Part shown: piece by piece, positions 58,304 through 64,000 of the stretch
Numbering within the stretch: the first letter of the stretch is position 1
How the letters are laid out: every line of letters starts with the position of its first letter
From: Streptomyces filipinensis
GTDB lineage: Bacteria; Actinomycetota; Actinomycetes; Streptomycetales; Streptomycetaceae
DNA length: 64,000 nucleotides
Assembly (NCBI RefSeq): GCF_014649495.1
Contig: NZ_BMTD01000008.1
Coordinates: 62,001 to 126,000 of the forward strand
Direction: 5' to 3'
Made by a program: the position numbers and the translations under genes
The notes under the pieces: generated by a model
What the model was told of the DNA's origin: nothing
The model's database searches: none
The model's input: only the letters and a program-made list of their open reading frames with translations

Positions 58304-59914
58304 CTACACGCCGTCGGCGCGCCGACGGCGCAGCCCCGACCCGACCGCCCAGCCGATCCCGCCCGCGGCGACGAGCACCAGGCCGATCTCGGGGAGGATG
58401 CCCAGCTCGGTCGCCGGGGTCTTCGAGGTGCGCAGCGGCACCTTCTGCACGAGGTAGGCGGGCACGAACATGCCGGTCTTCCGGGTGATCTCGCCGTCCG
58501 GCATGATGACCGCGCTCACGCCGCTGGTCACCGGCACGGTCACCGTGCGGCTGTGCTCGACGGCGCGGATCCGGGACATGGCCAGCTGCTGGTAGGTCAT
58601 CTCGCTGCGGTCGAAGGTCGCGTTGTTGCTCGGTACGGAGATCATCTCCGCGCCGTGGGTGACCGTGTCCCGCACCGCCCAGTCGAAGGCGGCCTCGTAG
58701 CAGGTGGCGAGGCCGACCTTGGCACCGTCGATGTCGAAGACGCCCGGCTCGCTGCCCCGGCTGAAGTCCTGGCGGACCATACCGGTCCAGTTCTTGTTGA
58801 CCGCGCCGACGAGCCCGCGCAGCGGGAGGTACTCGCCGAACGGCTGGATCTGCCGCTTGTCGTAGGTCTGCGTCGGCCCCTTGACCGGGTCCCACAGGAT
58901 CTGCTCGTTGAGCAGCTTGCCGTCCTTCTCGACGACGGCGCCGACCGAGACGGGCACGCCGACCGCCTTGGCCGCGCCCTCGATGACGGCGGCCGCGTCG
59001 GGGTTGGTGTAGGGGTCGATGTCGGAGGAGTTCTCCGGCCACAGCACGTAGTCGGGCTTCGGGGCCTTGCCCGCCTTGATGTCGGCGGCGAGCCTGAGCG
59101 TCTCGCGCACGTGGTAGTCGAGCACGGCCCGCCGCTGGGCGCTGAACTCCAGCCCGGAGCGCGGCACGTTGCCCTGGATGACCGCGACGGTCCTCGTGCC
59201 GTCCTCGGCCTTGTCGCTGACCAGGGTGCGGGCGGCGACCGCACCCGCCACCGGAACGGCCACGCTGAGCAGTGCGGCGGCCGCGGCCCCGCGCCGCACG
59301 GCACGCGTCCGGCGCCGCTCGGCGATCAGCCGGCCGGCCTCGTACAGGCCGAATCCACACAGCACGACCGCGAAGCCGAGTACGGGCGTACCGCCCACCG
59401 CGGCGAGGGGAAGGAAGACGCCGTCCGCCTGCCCGAACGCGACCTTGCCCCAGGGAAAGCCGCGAAAGGGCACGCGCGCGCGTACCGCCTCGGCCGCGAT
59501 CCAGACGGCGGCCGCCCACACCGGCCAGGCGGGCAGCCTGGAGACGGCGGCGACGCCGACACCGACCAACGCGATGAAGACCGCCTCGATGGCGACGAGG
59601 GCCAGCCAGGGACCGGGACCGACCTCCACGCCGGTCCACACCAGCAGGGGCAGCAGGAAGCCGAGCCCGAAGAGGTAGCCGAGGCCGAGGGCCGCCTTCC
59701 AGCCACGACCGCGCAGCACCCAGCCGAATCCGGCGAAGGCGGGCAGCGCCAGCCACCACAGGGGGCGCGGCGGGAAACTGACGTAGAGCAGCACTCCGCA
59801 GAGCGCGGAGGCGACGGCCGGGACCAGGCGCTGCAGCCGGCCGCCGCGCACGCCGGAGGGGGAAGGCGGCTGGAGCTGGTCCGGCTGGTCCACGGAAGTT
59901 GCGGTGACGGTCAC
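58304..59914 (-). CDS. lnt: Apolipoprotein N-acyltransferase
   Basis: A 536-residue membrane enzyme that adds the third acyl chain to lipoproteins. Residues 30-225 hold six to seven membrane helices (ALCGVLLYVSFPPRPLWWLA, then LFGLGFLLPLLVWTGVEVG). Residues 240-490 form the nitrilase-like domain with the Glu-Lys-Cys triad: Glu294 in VLWPENSSDID, Lys353 in TYDKRQIQPFGEYLPLRG and Cys405 in VGLATCYEAAFDW. A last helix anchors the end (ILPEIGLVLVAAGGIGWAVG). The start GTG 59,912-59,914 (reading V/M-T-V-T-A-T) is chosen by family length; the frame extending to 60,137 is Arg/Pro-rich and unlikely to be coding. The ribosome site is weak. Confidence 0.93.
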   Translation of the reverse strand: MTVTATSVDQPDQLQPPSPSGVRGGRLQRLVPAVASALCGVLLYVSFPPRPLWWLALPAFAGFGWVLRGRGWKAALGLGYLFGLGFLLPLLVWTGVEVGPGPWLALVAIEAVFIALVGVGVAAVSRLPAWPVWAAAVWIAAEAVRARVPFRGFPWGKVAFGQADGVFLPLAAVGGTPVLGFAVVLCGFGLYEAGRLIAERRRTRAVRRGAAAAALLSVAVPVAGAVAARTLVSDKAEDGTRTVAVIQGNVPRSGLEFSAQRRAVLDYHVRETLRLAADIKAGKAPKPDYVLWPENSSDIDPYTNPDAAAVIEGAAKAVGVPVSVGAVVEKDGKLLNEQILWDPVKGPTQTYDKRQIQPFGEYLPLRGLVGAVNKNWTGMVRQDFSRGSEPGVFDIDGAKVGLATCYEAAFDWAVRDTVTHGAEMISVPSNNATFDRSEMTYQQLAMSRIRAVEHSRTVTVPVTSGVSAVIMPDGEITRKTGMFVPAYLVQKVPLRTSKTPATELGILPEIGLVLVAAGGIGWAVGSGLRRRRADGV

Positions 59915-60238
59915 CCGGGTGAGTGTACGGCCGTGGACTGTGCCGCCGACAGCACGGTACGAGGGCCGGCACCGGGCCGCCGCCCGCGGTCGTCCCTGGT
60001 CGCCGCCCTCCCCGGCCCGCCGACGCCTCCGGGCCGTCCCCGGCCGGACCTCCCCGCCTCCGGCACCGGCACCGGGACCCGCTCCGGGCACCCGAACGGA
60101 AAGAACCGTTCCGTCGCATCTCGTCCAAACCGGTCATCAGCCGCTACGGTGTGCGCAGCCTCGGCGGTGCGGCCGGATCCGGCGCCGTGCCCGGCCGTGG
60201 CCGCAGACAGGCGTCGGGGACGGGGGCGAGGGGCGGCA
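59915..60238. other. 324-nt divergent spacer
   Basis: Between lnt and the O-antigen-ligase-like gene. It should contain both promoters. I see no ORF with family resemblance, no clear palindrome and no convincing -35/-10 pair. Confidence 0.5.
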
Positions 60239-61291
60239 GTGGGGGCGACCAGGACGAGGCCCGCGGCCGGGGTGGACGCGGACGCGGCCGACACCAGACG
60301 AAACGTTTCTGACGGCACGGGCATGATCCTGCTCGGTGCGTGCGCCGCGTGGTCGCTGATCACCGCGGCGGCCCACGACGGACGACCCGAGGGCGTCCTG
60401 CTCGCGGTGCTCGCCGTGGCCGCCGGTCACGCCGTGGGCCGGGTCTCCGGGGCACTGCTCCCGGTGGCCGCGCCCTGCGCCGGTGCGGCGGCCGGACTCG
60501 TGCTCGCCCTGGCACTGCCCGCGCTCTCCGCCGGCCCCCGGTACGCCACCCCGCTCGGTCATGCCGGCGGTACGGCCGCTCTGCTGGCGCTGGCCACGGG
60601 AGCCGCGTGCTGTGCCGCCTGGGCGACGCCCGTACCGGGGCTGCGTCTGGTACTGCGGGTGCTGGCCACCACGATGGTGCTGACGGGCGCGGCACTGGGG
60701 TCGGCGGCCGGTTGCGTGGCGAGTGCGGCCGTGCTGCTGTCTTCGCTCGCGGCGGGCTCGGTGTCCCGCCGGGGCACGTGCCTGCTGGGGCTGGCCGCGG
60801 CGGCGGCCCTGGCCGCCGGGACGGCCTGGGCCCTCGCCGCGGACGTGCTGCCCGGCGGCCTCACCGGCGTCCTCGAAGGCCGGCTGACCGGGCACCGGGT
60901 GGCGCTGTGGCACGACGCCCTGCGGCTGGCGGGCCGTAACCACGGGCTCGGGGTCGGCCCGGGGCGGTTCGGCGAGCTGGGCGGCACGACGCAGACGCAG
61001 TCCGCCGACGGCAGACCGCACTCCGCCCTGCTGCAGCTGGCGGCGGAGCAGGGCCTCGTCGGAGTCTGCCTGGTCGTGGCCGCGTTCTGCTGGGTGCTGC
61101 ACGCGCTCTGGCGCTCCCCTCGCTCCACCCCGGTCGCCCTGACCGCCGGCGCCGCGCTGACGGCACTGGCCGTGTGCGCCACGACGAGCAACGCGCTCAG
61201 CTTCACGACGGTGACCGTGGGCGCGGGGCTGCTCGCCGGGTGGGCGACGGCGCGGCCGTGGGCGCGCGACGGCGCGGAGCCCCGGATCTGA
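60239..61291 (+). CDS. O-antigen ligase-like (Wzy/WaaL-type) membrane protein
   Basis: A 350-residue polytopic membrane protein with about 9 hydrophobic segments. The landmark is the periplasmic loop VALWHDALRLAGRNHGLGVG followed by PGRFGELGGTTQTQ and then PHSALLQLAAEQGLVGVCLV, the H-x-x-x-L-x-x-x-x-E-x-G-x-x-G pattern of the Wzy/WaaL ligase family, which joins or polymerises glycans on lipid carriers. It is shorter than usual (about 400 or more), lacking some N-terminal helices. The GTG at 60,239 has GAGGGGCGG just upstream; ATG 60,323 is an alternative that keeps all helices. The substrate is unknown. Confidence 0.8.
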   Translation: MGATRTRPAAGVDADAADTRRNVSDGTGMILLGACAAWSLITAAAHDGRPEGVLLAVLAVAAGHAVGRVSGALLPVAAPCAGAAAGLVLALALPALSAGPRYATPLGHAGGTAALLALATGAACCAAWATPVPGLRLVLRVLATTMVLTGAALGSAAGCVASAAVLLSSLAAGSVSRRGTCLLGLAAAAALAAGTAWALAADVLPGGLTGVLEGRLTGHRVALWHDALRLAGRNHGLGVGPGRFGELGGTTQTQSADGRPHSALLQLAAEQGLVGVCLVVAAFCWVLHALWRSPRSTPVALTAGAALTALAVCATTSNALSFTTVTVGAGLLAGWATARPWARDGAEPRI

Positions 61292-61359
61292 GCGGTGCCG
61301 GCCGGCGCGTCCCGGCTCTGAGCGGTGCCCTGCCGCGCGCCGGTGGGCGGCGCGTGGAC

Positions 61360-61905
61360 TCAGCGGGCCGAGCCCCGGCCGGTCGTCCGCAGTCGGGCCC
61401 TGATGACCCGCACCGCCGACTCCGCGTTGTCCACGGTGATCGTGAAGGTGTGGCCGTCCCACAGGCGCAGCACGATGCCCTCACCACGGCGTACGACGAC
61501 GGCGGTACCCATCTCGGGCCGCCACCGATAACCCCAGCCGCCCCAGTGCCGCGGCGTGACCAGGGCGGTGAAGTCGGCGCCGGCCACGTGCGACAGCGGG
61601 ATGCGGCGGCGCGGCAGCCCCATGTGGCCGCAACGGATCTCGACGGACTCCTTGTCGAGCTTGAGGTCCACGTGCACGAAGGCGAGCGTGCCGAAGAGGA
61701 CCAGCAGGCCGGCGGCGATGCAGCCCACGACGGACATCGCCAGCGGGGCGACGCCGGAGGTCCATGCCGAGTCGACCGCCAGCTCGATGCCGAGGGCCAT
61801 GCAGGCCGCGCCGACCAGCGCCAGCAGCCACTGGACCCGGTTCGTGGCCCGCCCGGTCCAGACGTCGGTGTGCGGGCTGTCGTCGGCCTGGGGGTGGTCC
61901 CTCAT
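61360..61905 (-). CDS. Membrane protein with PH-like domain
   Basis: A 181-residue protein with two membrane helices (LLALVGAACMALGIELAV, then LAMSVVGCIAAGLLVLFGTL, about residues 27-75), followed by a bacterial PH-like (bPH2) beta barrel: DLKLDKESVEIRCGHMG, RIPLSHVAGADFTALV and GTAVVVRRGEGIVLRLWDG, ending in a helix SAVRVIRARL. Such proteins sit at the inner membrane with the barrel in the cytoplasm; the function is unknown. The start ATG 61,903-61,905 lies inside a perfect palindrome and has no clear ribosome site, hinting at a leaderless or occluded start. Confidence 0.78.
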   Translation of the reverse strand: MRDHPQADDSPHTDVWTGRATNRVQWLLALVGAACMALGIELAVDSAWTSGVAPLAMSVVGCIAAGLLVLFGTLAFVHVDLKLDKESVEIRCGHMGLPRRRIPLSHVAGADFTALVTPRHWGGWGYRWRPEMGTAVVVRRGEGIVLRLWDGHTFTITVDNAESAVRVIRARLRTTGRGSAR

Positions 61906-61915
61906 GTTTATGAGG
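61900..61915. promoter_or_regulatory. Palindrome CCTCAT-GTTT-ATGAGG over a start codon
   Basis: Perfect 6-bp arms at 61,900-61,905 and 61,910-61,915 enclose the start codon of the PH-like membrane protein gene. It may be an operator, or an RNA hairpin hiding the start. Confidence 0.35.
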
Positions 61916-62012
61916 TTACTCAGGTTTCGCTGCGCGGGTAGGGCATGGCGGAGGGTGACTGACCCGAGTGGGCCAGGGCGGATCCGGGCCCGGTACGCGG
62001 TGGCGCGGCCGG

Positions 62013-62798
62013 TCAGCGCACGGGGCTGACCGCCTGCAGGAAACGGCCTTCCCCGTAGGACAGAGCCGTGTCCGGGAGCGTGGCCTCGCGACCGCTGAGC
62101 AGCACCGTGAGGCTGGTGTCGGCGACGGCGTCCGGGGCCGGCTCCGCTCCGATCCGGCGCAGGGCCTGTGCGGCGACCGCCCCGGCGGAGCCGTGCAGCA
62201 TGAGCGGCGGGCGGCCGGGCCGCTGGACGGCCTCCCGGATGCGCTCGCCGACCAGCTCGTAGTTGGTGCAGCCCAGGACGACGGTGGTCACGTCCTCGGG
62301 GGTGCGCGCGGCGGCCGAGGCGATGGCGGCCTCGATCGCGGCCTCGTCCGCGTGGTGCACCGCGTCGGCGAGACCGGGGCAGGCCACCTCGGTGACGGCC
62401 ACTCCGGCGGCGAACTGCTCGATCAGGTTCCGCTGGTAGGCGCTGCCCGTGGTGGCGGGCGTGGCCCAGATCGCGACATGGCCGCCGCCCGCCGCGGCCG
62501 GCTTGATCGCCGGGACGGTGCCGATGATCGGCAGCTCCGGCTCGAAGCGGGCCCGCATCTGCGGCAGGGAGTGCACGGACGCGGTGTTGCAGGCGACGAT
62601 CAGGACGTCGGGCCGGTGGGCGGCGGCGGCCTCGGCCACGGCGATGGCCCGCTGCGTGATGTCCTGCGGGGTGCGCGGCCCCCAGGGCATCCCGTCGGGG
62701 TCCCAGGAGAGCACGAGATCCGCGTCGGGCCGCAGCCGGCGTACCGCGGCGGCGGCGGGGAGCAGGCCGATTCCGGAGTCCATGAGCGCGATCTTCAC
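62013..62798 (-). CDS. Aspartate/glutamate racemase family protein (MurI-like)
   Basis: A 261-residue racemase-fold protein with both catalytic cysteines in place: Cys70 in VLIVACNTASVHSLP and Cys177 in TTVVLGCTNYELVGE. The start IALMDSGIGLLPAAAAVRRL matches the first strand of glutamate racemases (usual F-DSG-x-GG). The overall sequence is closer to the secondary MurI-like group, so D-glutamate supply for the wall is possible but not certain. The start is GTG 62,796-62,798, where family length agrees; the ribosome site is weak. It is divergent from the glycosyltransferase gene, 57 nt away. Confidence 0.85.
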   Translation of the reverse strand: MKIALMDSGIGLLPAAAAVRRLRPDADLVLSWDPDGMPWGPRTPQDITQRAIAVAEAAAAHRPDVLIVACNTASVHSLPQMRARFEPELPIIGTVPAIKPAAAGGGHVAIWATPATTGSAYQRNLIEQFAAGVAVTEVACPGLADAVHHADEAAIEAAIASAAARTPEDVTTVVLGCTNYELVGERIREAVQRPGRPPLMLHGSAGAVAAQALRRIGAEPAPDAVADTSLTVLLSGREATLPDTALSYGEGRFLQAVSPVR

Positions 62799-62855
62799 CC
62801 GGCCACGATAGACGATCGGCCCTCGCGGCCCTTCGGGGTGGGGCAGACTGCGGGG

Positions 62856-64000
62856 GTGAGCGCGCTGCTGTGGATCACCGTCGTGTCGCTGGCGGCCTGG
62901 TGCTGGCTGCTGCTGTTCCAGGGCTTCTTCTGGCGCACGGACGTGCGGCTGCCGTCGCGCCGGGAACCGGACGCGTGGCCGTCGGTGTGTGTGGTCGTAC
63001 CGGCGCGCGACGAGGCCGCCGTGCTGTCCGCGAGCCTGCCGTCGCTGCTGTCGCAGGACTATCCGGGCCGGGCCGAGGTGTTCCTGGTGGACGACGGGAG
63101 CACCGACGGCACCGGGGAGCTGGCGCGCGAGCTGGCCCGGCGGCACGGCGGGCTGCCGCTGACCGTGGGCGCGCCGGGCGAACCGCCCGCGGGCTGGACG
63201 GGCAAGCTGTGGGCGGTGCGGCACGGTATCGGCCTGGCGCGCGTGCGTGACCCGGAGTACCTGCTGCTGACGGACGCGGACATCGCGCACGCGCCGGACA
63301 GCCTGCGCGCACTGGTGACGGCGGCCCATGCCGGTGGCTTCGACGTGGTGTCGCAGATGGCGCGGCTGCGGGTGGAGAGCGTGTGGGAGCGGCTGGTCGT
63401 CCCGGCCTTCGTCTACTTCTTCGCGCAGCTGTATCCCTTCCGGTGGGTCGCCCGCAGGGGATCGCGTACGGCCGCGGCGGCGGGCGGCTGTGTCCTGCTG
63501 CGCGCCGGGACGGCCGAGAAGGCGGGCATCCCGGACGCCATCCGGCACGCCGTCATCGACGACGTGGCGCTCGCGCGCGCGGTGAAGAGCGCGGGCGGCC
63601 ACGTCTGGCTGGGACTGGCCGACCGGGTGGACAGCGTGCGGCCGTATCCGCGGCTGCACGACCTGTGGCGGATGGTCTCGCGCAGCGCCTACGCCCAGTT
63701 GCGCCACAACCCGCTGCTGCTCCTGGGTACGGTCGCCGGGCTCGCGCTGGTCTACCTGGTACCGCCCGCCGCGGTCGTCGCGGGGGTGGCGGGCGGCGCG
63801 GCGGCGACGGCGGTCACCGGGGCCGCGGCGTGGGCGGTGATGGCGGGGACGTACCTGCCGATGCTGCGCTACTACCGGCAGCCGCCGTGGCTCGCGCCGC
63901 TGCTGCCGTTCACCGCACTGCTGTACCTGCTGATGACGGTCGACTCGGCCGTGCAGCACCACCGGGGGCGTGGAGCGGCCTGGAAGGGCCGCACCTACGC
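62856..64000 (+). CDS. HpnB-like family 2 glycosyltransferase, cut by the window end
   Basis: The first 381 residues of a membrane glycosyltransferase are visible, starting at GTG 62,856; no stop is reached before the window ends. An N-terminal membrane helix (LLWITVVSLAAWCWLLLFQG) precedes a GT-A domain: SVCVVVPARDEAAVL, VFLVDDGSTDGTGELA, the metal-binding LLLTDADIAHAP and HAVIDDVALARAVK. Three or more membrane helices follow (LLLLGTVAGLALVYLVPPA and onward). This order matches the hopene-biosynthesis-associated glycosyltransferase HpnB, found in hopanoid-making actinomycetes. The true substrate in this organism is unknown, and the hpn cluster itself is not in the window. Confidence 0.85.
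   Translation, partial: MSALLWITVVSLAAWCWLLLFQGFFWRTDVRLPSRREPDAWPSVCVVVPARDEAAVLSASLPSLLSQDYPGRAEVFLVDDGSTDGTGELARELARRHGGLPLTVGAPGEPPAGWTGKLWAVRHGIGLARVRDPEYLLLTDADIAHAPDSLRALVTAAHAGGFDVVSQMARLRVESVWERLVVPAFVYFFAQLYPFRWVARRGSRTAAAAGGCVLLRAGTAEKAGIPDAIRHAVIDDVALARAVKSAGGHVWLGLADRVDSVRPYPRLHDLWRMVSRSAYAQLRHNPLLLLGTVAGLALVYLVPPAAVVAGVAGGAAATAVTGAAAWAVMAGTYLPMLRYYRQPPWLAPLLPFTALLYLLMTVDSAVQHHRGRGAAWKGRTY

Overview
The window is very GC-rich, with GTG starts common, stop/start overlaps of 4 nt frequent and TTA codons almost absent. Its families (cysteine leader peptides, TPR-CHAT proteins, large actinobacterial STAND NTPases, secreted phospholipase D, mycelial-type Lnt, HpnB) point to a chromosomal segment of a Streptomyces or close relative. 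No tRNA, rRNA, CRISPR array or intact insertion sequence is visible.

Layout. (1) 1-5.1 kb: the end of a sulfonate/taurine ABC transporter operon (SsuA partial, SsuB, SsuC) preceded by a cysteine leader peptide. SsuC is fused to what look like the two ends of a deleted TauD dioxygenase. Next to it lie remnants of an IclR regulator, a TetR regulator with an internal deletion and an SMP-30 lactonase, then a trypsin-like protease with a small companion. (2) 5.4-6.6 kb: a membrane metallophosphoesterase. (3) 6.8-30.7 kb: the most unusual region, two divergent operons. Leftward run a MotA/ZorA-like protein, a MotB/ZorB-like protein, a dynamin-like GTPase, a SrfB-like actin/Hsp70-fold ATPase and three poorly known proteins, one a PP2C-like domain that seems to have lost a catalytic Asp. 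Rightward run a CHAT protease, a caspase-like protease and a second TPR-CHAT protease, followed by a Crp-type regulator and a protein with a class III nucleotidyl cyclase domain. I read this as a candidate conflict or stress-response system: envelope or motor sensor, GTPase and ATPase switches, protease effectors and cyclic-nucleotide control. That reading is inference. (4) 30.8-41 kb: a secreted phospholipase D (TTA codon), a frameshifted ArsR regulator, an aldo/keto reductase, an IS630 scrap, a secreted alpha/beta hydrolase, an SNase-like protein, and an HxlR/quinone reductase pair. (5) 41.3-47.5 kb: a 142-residue protein and a 1,905-residue STAND NTPase that share a short glycine-centred motif, as in bacterial amyloid-signalling NLR pairs; this is a second candidate defence locus. 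(6) 47.6-53.0 kb: a sulfone/sulfonate operon (sfnG, ssuE, sfnB, ssuD) with its own cysteine leader peptide and a divergent LysR regulator. (7) 53.4-64 kb: an MHS transporter, a GAF/PucR regulator, 3-hydroxybutyrate dehydrogenase, a NUDIX hydrolase, apolipoprotein N-acyltransferase, an O-antigen-ligase-like protein, a PH-like membrane protein, an Asp/Glu racemase and an HpnB-like glycosyltransferase cut by the window end.

The two sulfur operons work together. Dimethyl sulfone is oxidised by SfnG, and sulfonates are imported by SsuABC and desulfonated by SsuD with FMNH2 from SsuE. Both operons are probably throttled by cysteine through translation of the Cys-containing leader peptides.
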